From positions 124,001 through 188,000 of the forward strand of contig RMBW01000037.1 of NCBI GenBank assembly GCA_004009845.1: 64,000 nt of DNA, given 5' to 3'. The notes under the pieces are model-generated. The model was not told the origin of the DNA. It saw only the letters and a list, made by a program, of their open reading frames with translations, and ran no database searches. Numbering within the stretch: the first letter of the stretch is position 1; the number at the start of each line of letters is the position of its first letter. The position numbers and the translations under genes are program-made. Source of the stretch: Davidsoniella eucalypti. Lineage: Eukaryota > Ascomycota > Sordariomycetes > Microascales > Ceratocystidaceae. This document shows positions 1 through 10,997 of this stretch, piece after piece.

Positions 1-1
1 A

Positions 2-541
2 TGGCGCTATATCCGGGCATCGATGTCGCTAGCTGGTCTGCTGCCGCCTCTGTGCGATGAAGGTAGCATGTTGCTTGATGGTGGTTATATCGATAACTTG
101 ACTGTGGCACACATGAAGTCGCTTGGCGCGGCCATGATCATTGCTGTAGACGTCGGAGCGATCGATGATAACACGCCGCAAACATATGGTGACTCTCTAT
201 CGGGACTCTGGGCCTTCTGTAACCGATGGAACCCGCTTTCATCGCATCCCAATCCGCCTACACTGTCCGAGATCCAGGCACGGCTGGCCTATGTTTCCAG
301 CGTAGACGCTTTGGAACGGGCCAAGACGATGCCGGGCTGCATTTACATGCGACCGCCCATTGATGAGTATGGCACGCTAGACTTTGGCAAGTTTGACGAA
401 ATCTACAAGGTCGGATACGACTTTGGCAAGGAGTTCCTGGCGAAGCTCGACAAGGACGGCAAGTTGCCGCTCCAGCAAATGGCTGAAGACGCCACCAAAG
501 GCTTGCGGCGAACAACAGCGCCTCGGCGGGCGAGTATCTGA
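2..541 (+). CDS. nte1: Lysophospholipase NTE1 (patatin-like), C-terminal part only
   Basis: This is the 3' end of a neuropathy-target-esterase type phospholipase B, an ER membrane enzyme that deacylates phosphatidylcholine and lysophospholipids. The frame is open from base 2, so the gene starts outside the window; 179 residues are visible. It begins with WRYIRASMSLAG, followed by LLPPLCDEG and then LLDGGYIDN. In patatin-type enzymes the DGG aspartate is the second member of the Ser-Asp dyad; the serine GxSxG motif lies upstream, outside the window. The tail ends in a short basic stretch (RRTTAPRRASI), as is usual in fungal NTE1. The gene is convergent with the decarboxylase, with about 200 bases between the stop codons. 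The identification is firm; the cyclic-nucleotide-binding and membrane segments expected upstream cannot be seen. Confidence 0.93.
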   Translation, partial: WRYIRASMSLAGLLPPLCDEGSMLLDGGYIDNLTVAHMKSLGAAMIIAVDVGAIDDNTPQTYGDSLSGLWAFCNRWNPLSSHPNPPTLSEIQARLAYVSSVDALERAKTMPGCIYMRPPIDEYGTLDFGKFDEIYKVGYDFGKEFLAKLDKDGKLPLQQMAEDATKGLRRTTAPRRASI

Positions 542-742
542 AGATCCGAAGACGTGACATGACTTACTATGTGTTTTGTTTGACTGAGTATGCTATTATA
601 CCTACTGTAGATTGTTGCCGGTGACTTTACTTTTATTATGATACCTCTTTTGTTTAGTATATTTGCAATTAAATTTCAATAACGTCTATCTTTATCTCAT
701 TTCTATATACATTTGTTGCTGTCCGTGATGTTCGTCATATAT

Positions 743-2445
743 CTACGCCAGCTGGGCTTGAGACTCTGTAACCAAGATGGCAAAGGTCTTGTCGATCTGA
801 GCCTCATCCACAGCGACACCACTAGTTGAAACTCTGATAGCATATTTTCCGCCTGGCATTGAGCTAGTCAAGAAGATCTCGCCGCCGGCATTGATCGACT
901 CGTATATCTTCCCAGCACGGCCAGCCCTATCTTCGTCATCGGCAGCCGAGTCCCTGGCGGCGATATTTCTAGAAGCAGCCCGGAAGACGACCAAGCCGTA
1001 GCAAGGGCCATAGACGATCTCGAACAAATCCGGTCTTGTTTCCAGTTTCTCAGCCAGTTTCTCCGCCAATACGATGCCATTACGCAGATGAGCGCGGATG
1101 CCCCCAAGGCCGAACATTCTCAGCACGAACCAGAGCTTAAGAGCGCGGAACCGACGACCGAGGGGAATCTGCCAATCACGATAATCCGTGACCAAGCCGG
1201 CATCGGAGAACGCGTTGCGCAGATACGGCGGAGCGACAGACAAGGCGTCGACGAGATACTTGGCGCGACGAACGAAGAGTGCCGAGCAGTCAAAGTTGAC
1301 GAGCATCCACTTGTGCGGGTTGAAGTTGAAGCTGTGGAAGCGAGCGAAGATGGCCGGAGCTGCGGCGCCGGGCGATGAAGGGTTGTTTTGGTGTTCTGGG
1401 AGTAGTAGGGCACTGCCGGCATAGGCGGCGTCTACGTGGACCCAGATATCGCCCTTGAGCTGGTCTTGGGCCTGGCGCTGCTCTTCCAGCGAGGCTCCCG
1501 TAGTGGCTGGGCTTGGCTCTTCGGGACTCAGCGGCGCTAGCTCCTCCAGGGCGTCGGCGACGCTGGTGAAGTCGTCGACGGCGCACACGTCGGTCGTGCC
1601 GTAGTTCACAGTCAGGAAGAAGGGGTGGAGGCCACGGCTACGCAGCTTCGTCACGGTAGCACGAACAGCTGGTCCGGTCAACTGGAACTTCTCCTCGGGG
1701 GTCACGGGCACGCCAACATAGCGTAGACCAAGCACCAGCGCCGCCTTCTTGGTACTGCTATGTGTCATGGCACTACCCATTGCGACCAACTTCCCGCGTA
1801 GCTCCGCTTTAGCATCTTCCTTCTCCTCCTTCTCCTCCTCCGTCGCCGACGGCAGATGGGCGAGATGTGTAGCGAGATACTTCTCCCGCGCAGCCACCAT
1901 GACCGTCAGGATAGCCTCCGAGGCAGACCCATGGATAACGCCGCCGCCGCCAGAAGCGCCGGGTCCGGCAGCGTGGAAACACAGCGGTAGGCGCATGGCG
2001 CGCGCTAGCCAATCCAGCACGACGGTTTCTAGCTCGGTGGCTGCCGGTGAACAGATCCAGTTGAAGTGGGCGCCTGTGAAGGCGTTGGAGTACATGTCGG
2101 CGACCATGGCCGGGTGCGAGGAGGAGGCGGGGAAGAAGGCCATGAAGTTGGGCGACTGCCAGTGCGTTATCCCCGGGAGGATCTTGCTTTGGATGTCCGC
2201 TTGCAACGCCGAGAACGGCTCCGGTTCTTCCGGTGCCGTCTCGGGGAGCAGCGGACGTAGATAGCCTGGAGATACATTGGAAAGTGCCCGGTAGCTCGGA
2301 AGCTGCTCGTAGTACTTTGCAACTGGGGCGGCGGAACCGGGTGTTGTTAGTCTAGGGTTAAGGGTAAGCAGCGAGGGCTGAGACAGCTCGACTCACTATC
2401 ATCAACGGCGGCAACAGCCTGGTCGCGGAACTGCCTGGGATCCAT
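743..2445 (-). CDS. PLP-dependent aromatic-L-amino-acid decarboxylase family protein
   Basis: Group II pyridoxal-phosphate decarboxylase that would turn an aromatic amino acid (tyrosine, DOPA, tryptophan or phenylalanine) into its amine plus CO2, probably in the cytosol. My model has two exons, 2397-2445 and 743-2322. The 74-base intron joins MDPRQFRDQAVAAVDD to IAKYYEQL and gives 542 residues. Family signs are THWQSPNFMAFFPA near the N-terminus, a glycine/serine-rich cofactor region, WVHVDAAYAGSALLLPE, and NPHKW, whose lysine (about residue 354) should form the Schiff base with PLP. Two charged or Pro/Ser-rich insertions, one Glu/Lys-rich and one with SPEEPSPATTG, make it longer than the usual 480 or so residues. 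The substrate cannot be read from sequence. The next gene on the same strand is an amino acid/amine permease. Confidence 0.88.
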
Positions 2446-3293
2446 GCTTGTTGCTTGCTTCAATATAGAAGAGAGCGAAGGCAGAGGAGAAAGAGATAAT
2501 ACAAAGACAAACCCCTTAAATCGCCCGGGTCTGCCGCCTCTTTATACCCACTCGGATATGACGATGGGCTTCACCTAACAGCAACTAGACAATATCATTG
2601 CGGAGACACTAAACGAAAATGGGTAAGAAAAATGTAAGAAAAATTACAAGTACAACGATAAGTCGCCATCGATGGATGGCCTGCCGAAATAGGCAACAAA
2701 AGTGAGAAAAAATCAAGGCCCTAATGTCAAGCTTGCACATTAAAATCAAAACACCGGAGTCCCGTCAAAAAACGGTGGATCAAGAAAAAAGAGGATATTG
2801 TGTTTTTTTAACTAATATACCGAGGCTTTTAAGACGTCTATTATAAAATTCAAAATTCGACGCTCCGGCCTGCGGGCGGGTATCTCATAATGACATTACA
2901 AATAATAATAAAATAGTAGGATAATAAAGCAATAACAAAAACAAGATAGTAGTAGGTACATGGTCTGTGACTTGGTATGTATGGGAGAAGATTGTAGCAG
3001 GTGACGCTAGCCCAGCATAGCTAGAGCATCAATCTATCGTTAGCGACTTGTATGATGAGCCATCCGCAGTTTCGCTGTATAGCGGGTTGGTTTGATATTA
3101 TTAGATATTTTAATGGGCAGATGCTTCGTTAGAAAAACATATAGTTCTTCTTGTTATTGCCTCAAACTTCCATCGGCGTGGGCCGATAATCTCTCTAGAA
3201 GCCAGCGTACTACCAAAGCAATAAGTTCGTTTTATATGTTCCTCAGTCTAGAGAATCGTCTTCAATGGTCGGAAGTAGCCGGTACTCTTGGCT
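2446..3293. other. Intergenic: decarboxylase 5' region and permease 3' region
   Basis: There are 848 bases between two minus-strand genes. It must hold the decarboxylase promoter and the permease terminator. It is A/T-rich with several A runs. I see no coding frame that resembles a known protein. Confidence 0.6.
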
Positions 3294-5111
3294 TCAGTTC
3301 ACCGCCTGGTCGTCGTGGGTGGGTGGGCCTGAGTAGTTCTTACGACCCCATGCCCAGTACCAGATAGCTGAAACGCTCATGGCAAAGACGAACACGGCCG
3401 GTGCATAGTTGACGGTCGCCGCCGTCACGGGAATGTATGACGGCATACAGAATAAAGGCATGGCTAGGGCAGACCAAGCCAAGGAGACAACGTTGCAGAA
3501 CGTACCGACGCCGTTACCTAGGAAGAACTTGGCCCCCTGGACCTGGCGACGGCCGTTCATCAAGCTGATGGCAATAGGTATAGCGTATGAAGTAGTCAAG
3601 CAAATGACACCAACACCCGAGAAAGCGTTGAAGGCAGCTGAGGAGCCAAAGTATATCAGTCCTAACAGAACCTGCACGACCATGGACAGCATCATGGCAT
3701 TCAGAGGTACATCTAGCTTGGGGCTGATAACCTTCCACATGTCAGAGCCGGGGATGGCGCCGTCACGGGCAAAGGCCCAGATGCAGCGTGAAGTGGCAGT
3801 AGTGCAGCCAATGCCACAGATCAAGGCCAGTACCATGATAGGGATCAACAGGCCGAAAGCACCACCAGCAGAACCGACGGCCATCTTGATGGTGGTGGGC
3901 ACGGGCTGGCCAGAAGGCAGGCTAATGAGCATGGCGATGTCGGGTAGCACGAAGACCAGGGGAATGAGGAACAGAAGGCCAGCAAATGTGTTCAGCACGA
4001 TGGTACCGACCATGGCACGGGGTACCTGTACGGCGGGGTTCTTTACCTCCTCGCACATGGAGATGATCATGCCGGTCGATGATGTAGCGTAGGCTGCATG
4101 AAGAAGACCGACACAGAAGGACCAGCCGGGAGTCCAGCCAGAATTGACCTCAAAGTGAGTAAACACATACTTGGGTGTGCGGCGGCCCTCCTTGGCCAGG
4201 GTCAGAACGCACACAGCGATGGCGATGGCGCCAGCAAAAGTCCAGTAGATGGCAGCAGTCTAGGGTCTAGGGTTAGCATATGTATCGAGGTTTTTTTTTT
4301 TTTCCTATGTCCTTTTTCTTTTTTTTGCTTTGCGACCTTCTCAAAAAGGAAATCCAGGATACAGGAAATGCATGTAAGACTCACATCAAGCCACGGGAGG
4401 TACTTGTTGCAAAGCGACGAGACCAAGTTGCAGAGAATAGTAATGGCGAGGAAGATCAGGAAGGTCTGGTATGTGGTGGCGGGGAAGATATCGTTGCCGT
4501 CGGCGTCTGTGAAGACATTGATACACGCCACGAAGAACAGGGTCGTACCGAAGTTCACAGCGAGGGTGATGGTGATATTGCCAACAAGATACAGCCAGCC
4601 AGTCGTCCAGGCGGCAAGTCGGCGCCAAGGGGGCGAGGCAAGCATGAAGGCTTGGTAGTAGACACCTAGACAGAAGCCAAGATTAGCATTCAACAATTTC
4701 ATTGCGACCTAGGTCATTCAATCAGAGCATGTAGTCAAGACGCTTACCTCCGGCGGTTGGGTATACGCTAGTGATCTCGCCAAGCGACGAGGCCACACAC
4801 AGAATGATGCACGAGACGGCGATCCAGCCCCAGATGATGTCGACCGGTCCACCGCCGATCAGCGGATAGTACATAGTCGTAGCTAAGCCGTACGGGATCG
4901 ACGCCAGCACAAACGACATAAAGGCGACCTGCCATGTGGAGCGGTTGCGCACAAGCTCAGGCTTGTATCCCAAGTCTTCGAGAGCATTGTCGGCCGAGGC
5001 GTCGGAGTCGGGTGACAAAGAATAAATGCCGTCTTCGGGGTCGTTCTTCTTCCAGTTGCTCGGGGCCGCTAAGCCGGCGCCGGTGTCTTGGGGCACAACC
5101 TGATTGGCCAT
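3294..5111 (-). CDS. Amino acid/GABA/choline-type permease (APC superfamily)
   Basis: Plasma-membrane or vacuolar permease of the fungal UGA4/HNM1-like group, importing amino acids, GABA, choline or related amines. Three exons are inferred: 4748-5111, 4385-4665 and 3294-4259, with introns of 82 and 125 bases, giving 536 residues. The N-terminal tail of about 65 residues is hydrophilic and acidic (PEDGIYSLSPDSDASADN). About twelve hydrophobic segments follow. Hallmarks are SLGEITSVYPTAGG, GGVYYQAFMLASPPWR across the first splice, and GMIISMCEEVKNPAVQVPRA, which is the conserved loop of this family. The start at MANQVV is chosen because it is the first ATG after in-frame stops and gives the normal tail. 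The second intron contains a long pyrimidine tract. The substrate is not decidable; the neighbouring decarboxylase suggests an amine or its precursor. Confidence 0.88.
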
Positions 5112-7141
5112 GGTCTGTGGTGGGGATAGAGATAATGCGACGAGGCTGAGAGTCCGCAATGTGTCGATCAATGGCTTTGTTTGCGAGGCTGATATAGAAG
5201 ACGGAGAAAGCACAATTAGCTCTGTTTACTCTGCTTCGCAAGGGAAGGTACAGAGTGGGTGAAGTAACGGATCTACAAACAGAGTAGTTGCCGTAGAATA
5301 AGAGTGAAAAGCAGATATTTCAGAGAACACGCCCAGCAGCAGCTCAAGGAACAGAAACGCTACAAATATGAAATAGAGAGTCAGAATAAGAATGGAATTT
5401 CGTTAAGAAGAACAAATTCCAGAAGTCCGTGTGTAAATAACTTATTCTGAAAAAATATGTGGGAGTCGCCGTCCTATATGAGTATGGATTGTCTCCCAAT
5501 CGAGCGCGGCCTGCGCACGCTCTTAGCGTCAATCTACGGATCCAGCATCAACAACCTAAAGTAGTTGCCCGTTCATCCATCTTGGGCTGTGGGAGGAAAG
5601 CAAACTATCTTTACTTTGTTTTGTAATGGGTAATTAACTAATGGCTTTGCTTGCTGCTATGACGGCAGCTGCATCTACTTTGGGCACGGGGTAATTACCT
5701 TATAAAATAACTGCAACTGTTGGTTCAGCTTCAATATCTGGAAAGTTTTCTTTGAAATATTAAGATTTTCTGAATCAAAATATCTTCATTTTTTTGTAAT
5801 CAACGGCGATTTACCTATCAACAATCACATTTATCATTGATCAGCCAAAGTCTTTTAAGCAAACATCGCCGCTTTACACATCTCGGCTGACAATTGCAAC
5901 CATTTATTCCATATACAAAAGACCCTTCGTCCTTGTTTTCTCTTCAATGTTACCTGCATGTTGTGCCCCGAAAAAGCCACGCCAAACACAGCATTGAAAT
6001 GTCACTTGTGCGCCAACTGATTTAGACATCTGTCGCAGGATACTGACATTTCTTATTTCCCTTAAACAACAGTTCCGTACAAAAAGGGCTGGTCTCGCGG
6101 TAACAACTACATGTATTTGTACACATATTTGTAAGTTACTTATCAGGCCTGCTCCAATGCCTATATGTCGCGCAAGCTACTGTGCTAGCTGCTAGTATTG
6201 CTACACTTCTTCGGGCGAACATGATCGATGTCGGTTGCAATGCCAGTGACAAGTAATAACAGAAGCAAAGTCAGGCTATTCCTTCTAGTGAGCTACCGAG
6301 GGTCCATCGAGTCGAAATGGATAGTCTTCTTGTGGCCAGTATCGGCGTTCCATCCAAGATGGCGCCGCGGAGGATATAATCCCAAAGTCCAGTTCTAGCA
6401 CAATCAGAATCATGAGCTCCCTCTCCTTTTCTTCTTCTTGCTTTTGTCAGGAATGGCCTATAGTCCGATACAAAATTTTCAAATCTTGTAGAACAAAAAC
6501 ACAGCTTTCGTCTTTATTTTTTGACATGTGAAGTGGAGTTTGTTGGGAAAATTCATATGGCCTGCTCTCGTTTACGCTGCCCTGCTTCCGCAGGATGGTT
6601 AAGACCAGGACGCCTCGAAGAGCATGCTTCCTTTAACCCCAACCAAATACCACAAGTCGACCTGAGTCTGGGGAGCACGAACCGGGCCAGGGGTGACAGG
6701 CAGCCTAAAACCCAGGTTCATCGGCTTGCCAAGAACGCACGATTTGACTACTGTTTACTACATATCTATATATCACAAATAGCACTTGGACTTAGGTTTA
6801 ACTTGGGAACAGCATATCAGGTGGGCACTCTACGTCTGTATCATTACAGCATTTCCAGGAGCCTGACACCCATCTTGATCAAAGCATCAAGCTCTCCGTC
6901 ACATGCCTCGATTTTTGTGAGCTATCTCTAACAGATATCATTTTTTGGTAGATGGCCTTTTAGCCTGTCTTTTGCTTATCGCTAAACAAACGTTATCTTT
7001 GGCTAATCTTGTCGTTGTGCCTCGCTTTTCTTAGTCACCCCCACGGAACCTCAAGTTTTCTCGCTAGAAATTGTTGCGCAAAGAGATCATAAAGCTCGGC
7101 TCAGGCCACTTCCGGCCGGCCGTGGCATGGACAAGAGAAAG

Positions 7142-7143
<2 letters not shown>
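5112..7143. other. Gene-free stretch upstream of the permease
   Basis: About 2 kb on the 5' side of the permease. There are only short, compositionally random frames, including one of 136 codons at 6521-6931 that resembles nothing I know. The segment nearest 5112 should contain the permease promoter. Confidence 0.5.

Positions 7144-7176
<33 letters not shown>
7144..7176. repeat. Poly-A homopolymer tract, 33 bases
   Basis: An uninterrupted run of 33 A residues. It could be the tail of an old retroposed copy on the plus strand, but I see no recognisable retroelement just upstream, and replication slippage explains it equally well. Confidence 0.9.
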
Positions 7177-7178
<2 letters not shown>

Positions 7179-7639
7179 AAAGAATAATCGGACGCACTAC
7201 TACGGGACCAAGACCTGAACAATGCATTGCCATCGCCGTCATTGGTCTTTTCTCGGCGCTGGCGGCGTCTTTGAGTGGAATCAACCGAGTGTCTCGCCTC
7301 TTTTTTCTTGACTTTGTCATCTCAACCTTTTACTCTATTTATGCATGTAAGACATCGTTCTCTCCGATCTTGCAGTAAAATCTTACAATCTTACACATTC
7401 TTCCAGTGCCGTTCTTTAGGTTTTCTTTTACTTCTCTTTTCTCCCGCCTCAAAAAGTTTATTTGCCGCAGGTACTTTGTAATCGTGACCTGTCGTGTTAC
7501 TGTCCGCTAGCAAAATCGGTAGCCTGTTGCTTACCATACCGAATGACCTTTGTTTTCTTTGACTGTAACCAACCACTAGCAAAGTTATGGGTTGTGTAGA
7601 ATTCCACAGTTGCGACATCCTAGTCACCAGCCCAATGCC

Positions 7640-7673
7640 CGCATACTTATACATATATATGTATAAGTATGCG
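7640..7673. repeat. Perfect 34-base palindrome
   Basis: The sequence reads the same on both strands with no spacer. The centre is CATATATATG, and the arms carry TACTTATA and its complement. It can form a cruciform. There is no adjacent gene whose terminator or operator it could obviously be. Confidence 0.9.
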
Positions 7674-10600
7674 TCGTTCCATCGGTACCCAGACAGGACA
7701 ATTGGCCTCCGTATCCCACATTACACGCCGACGGCGTCTTAACGTAACTACAAATACAGGTGCAATGTTGCTTCGCGATAAGAACTGCAAAACAGACGGT
7801 GTGGCCGAGATATCCACCGTTCCCTTAGTACTCTGTCGTCGAGGCCCAATCATATATCGTAGATACAGGGTCTACAGAATATACAGAGTGTGCTCTTAGT
7901 GGGCAGAGGCATAACGGTCGAGAAAATCATCCAGAACTCCTAGTCATAAATACAGTGTCAATGTCGCACTAGCACCGCAGGTCTACTACTAAACTCTCCT
8001 CACATCGTACGCATCTACAAGTAACAAGGAGGCTAGCATTGGAGGCACTAGAGCGCCATTTAATGCATGCTTATGCTCTTTTCCTCTTATCTCCTCTTAT
8101 TTTTCTTTCGATATCTTGACTTTGCTTTGGTTACAACGTCTCATGTCAGCTGGTGATGCCTTCACATAACCAGACTATAGTCGAGCATTAGTCAAACGAC
8201 CGTAACTATGACTTGTAACATTAGTGACAACTCGAAGTAAAATCTCGACCTTTTTCAAATAAAGAGAATGAAATCATCAGTCATAAGCAATAAAAAAAAG
8301 GAAGATAGATAAGTATGTACTCTTTTTTTTCTTTGGTTAATATAATACACACTATTCTAGATTCGAAGGTGGGAGAAAAGTACTATGCAAGATATCATAG
8401 TCTGGTATTTTCCTGGGTAACTGCATTATACAGCTATTTGTATTTGTATTTGTTATTATTAACGAGCGCGGGGGAGTCGAGCCAATAAAATTGGGACGCG
8501 GCTCCCACCCATCACCATAAGGGACATGCGCACGGTGTCTATCTACTAACTACTTGTGTACCTAGCTTCTAAACACAGGGTGTGGTGGAACCCTGTATAA
8601 CCCTAGTGGTTATAGAGGGAACCATCACTGGGGGTTGTGACTGGAGTCACTGTTACAGTGTAACGAATTGTCAGAACGGTGGGCGCTGTGCAGCGGAGTC
8701 CCCACCTAAAGGAGACCGAAGAGGACACAAGTCTTCAAGAAAATGTGTCTTTCGGAGGAAGGTTGAAAGCCGAAGCGCACCCAGCGGAGTCCCAAGAACA
8801 AAGTCCAGAGTTCCGAGGCTGCGGTTGCGACCATCTGTGCCGGGCTATGGGGCACCTTGTAAAATGTGTGGGCTCTCTGAGAGCCCACAGGCACACGAGA
8901 CATGTGCATCAGTGCTGGAACTTAACGTGATAGGCTTGAAGTCGCCATGTTTAGTTCCCCACTGTAAGAACCCAAGATGCCGTCTATCAAGACGACCCTT
9001 GGGCCATGGCTCCGGTTCCCCAAGGGGATGGAGCTACTCTCAAACGACATCACCCAAGCCCTAAGTGGGGCTACCATCCACGTCATCAGGTGACCGCACC
9101 ATCCGACGCGCCTCCAAGGCTGGTGATCGAGTGTCGAAAGAGGAAAATTGGCGTAGTCGAGTCGGGTGCGATGGTAGAGGCACAGCGACAAGACTCCCGC
9201 GCCGCGGGTTGGGCTTCCGGAACCTTCAAAAATAGGTAGCCCTTCGAGTATGAGTGTGTCTCCCTGAGCTTTGTAGTGTAGTGACTCGGGAGACCAGCAA
9301 TCGCGAGAGAGTGTGGTGAAAAGGGGCGATTGTTGGTGAGAACATCCCTCGAGAGAGGAAAAATCGGGCTCAAGGCCTCATAACTCGATGCATCAATGAA
9401 GACAAGCGTCTAAAAGATAAAAGAATGGACAGCAGCATTGGGAATATGTGCTGGTCGCTCTTAAAAACCCACGACGAAGGGGAAAGATTCGTCTTTGGAC
9501 GGAGGGGGAGGTACTCGAACTCAAAGGTACCCCCCCGAGGGTTGTAGGAGGGAAGGTTGTGCATTATACAGCAGCTTTACAATATGACTTGTACGGCGTT
9601 ATAGGGCACGTGATAACTATATGAACAGCCCAAAGAGGATCCCATTATTCTCATCGGCCCTAGAGACGTATCCCCCGTGTTTTCGGAGATCCAAGCTACA
9701 TATTTACATTGTAAATAAAAATCAAATGAGCTATGTGCTTGTTTCCTAGACACATAGTCTGGTTTTAGGGTTTCCCAGGTGTCTACCAAAAAAAATAATG
9801 AAGGAATTCTTTTTTTCTTATTGTTGTAAGAAACTATCCCTTGGTGGGTCCCCATCTTGACCCTAATCATATGCCAAAAAATTATAGCAGAAAGGTTATC
9901 GAATTCTGCACTGACATCGCCCGATGCAATATGGGAATAGTCATATACATAAGTGTCCCAACAGTTTTCTCAGTATTCAAGCCCCAGGATCCCAGTTCGG
10001 AAATACATTTCTTCGATAACATCAGAATTCGACTTTTGAGTAATGTTGGTTAGTAGAATTATACGTTTAGAATGTAGAAAAAGTAATAGACCCCGTTTAT
10101 GTAGGAGAACTAATGTATGCTGAGATAACCTGCTCTGTTGGTATCCATAATCACATGCTAGCATCATGGACAAAATAACTACGTTATGTAACAATGACAA
10201 TTTATCCTTCTAATATATGACTCCCTTCCTCTTCCTAGCCTTCTAATAATCACTGAAAAACAAGCGGGATACCTTTCTTGTAGGACGGACTTGACTTTGC
10301 TTTGCCTTGGGAAAACTTTCCACTAGGTCTTTTTCTGGAACAAAGACAAATGGCTTGGAAAAGAGAGTTAAAAGTCTTTCAAAGCACCAATATTGGTACT
10401 CTTAATTAACAATTATCTTGCGTAGTTTTGTCCTTTCTCTGGTGATAGCTGTTCAAGGTGTACATATGGTAGGGTTAAGATGGGTTACATAAGCGAATCA
10501 ACGGAGTGTCAGATTCTCGACATCTGGTGTCAGCTGTTAGAGAACACAACACACAGTATTTTATACAGTATGTTACTGTCGATAAACACTGTGTGTTTGT

Positions 10601-10997
10601 GTACTAACCCTAGGTAGACGTCAGATATCAAGGGTTTCGATTACCAGTATCGTCGCTACCATCCTACCGTAGAGCACGAGATTTTAGACGCCGCATATCT
10701 TGGTACGACAGAAAGGAATTGAAATCGTAACCTCTGTTGTCAGACGCTTCTTATATGACATTTATTGAAGTCGCTTAGTCATATATTCCTAAATAAAATG
10801 TCATGGTTAGTCAAATACAGACTTGTAATTGAAATATCGAAATCACAATCCTTTCTTTGGTCGAGGCATGGTTTAGGAAACAATTCATGTCAAATAAATT
10901 ATACATTCATTTCATTATTAGTTTGTTACGTTAGTCCCTTTATCGAGGCATTCGTCCTTTGAAAAGGCTATACTAAAAGACATGATATCCTTTTAAG
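7674..10997. other. Gene-free stretch downstream of UDP-galactopyranose mutase, partly repeat-derived
   Basis: There is no gene I recognise. From about 8580 to 9560 the base composition shifts to a more G/C-rich, repeat-like patch that shares blocks with the LINE relic at 43.7-45.3 kb (see 9150-9290). A frame of 160 codons at 8582-9064 in this patch has many Cys, Ser and Arg codons but no certain domain. The last 1 kb is A/T-rich and contains the mutase 3' region. Confidence 0.5.
9150..9290. repeat. Dispersed repeat block shared with 43.7 kb and 45.2 kb
   Basis: The 49 bases at 9182-9230 align without gaps to 43728-43776 (37 of 49 identical by eye). The stretch from TCGAGTCGGG (9157) through GACAAGACTCCC (9187) to GAGTGTGTCTCCCTGAGC (about 9252) recurs in the same order and orientation at 45210-45280. 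These blocks flank a dead LINE reverse transcriptase there, so this is probably a solo fragment of the same element family. Confidence 0.6.

Noticed and set aside
1088..2264. Long plus-strand frames opposite the decarboxylase
   Set aside because: They are mirror frames of a G/C-rich coding exon and have no family resemblance.
7144..7176. The A33 tract as proof of a retroposed gene
   Set aside because: No upstream coding remnant and no target-site duplication could be found.
8460..8540. Another B-box-like motif on the minus strand (GGCTCGACTCC)
   Set aside because: No T-stem pairing and no acceptor stem.
8840..8920. A CCHC zinc knuckle (C-x2-C...H...C) supporting a LINE ORF1 at 8582-9064
   Set aside because: The spacing is C-x2-C-x8-H-x2-C rather than the retroelement C-x2-C-x4-H-x4-C, so no domain is claimed.
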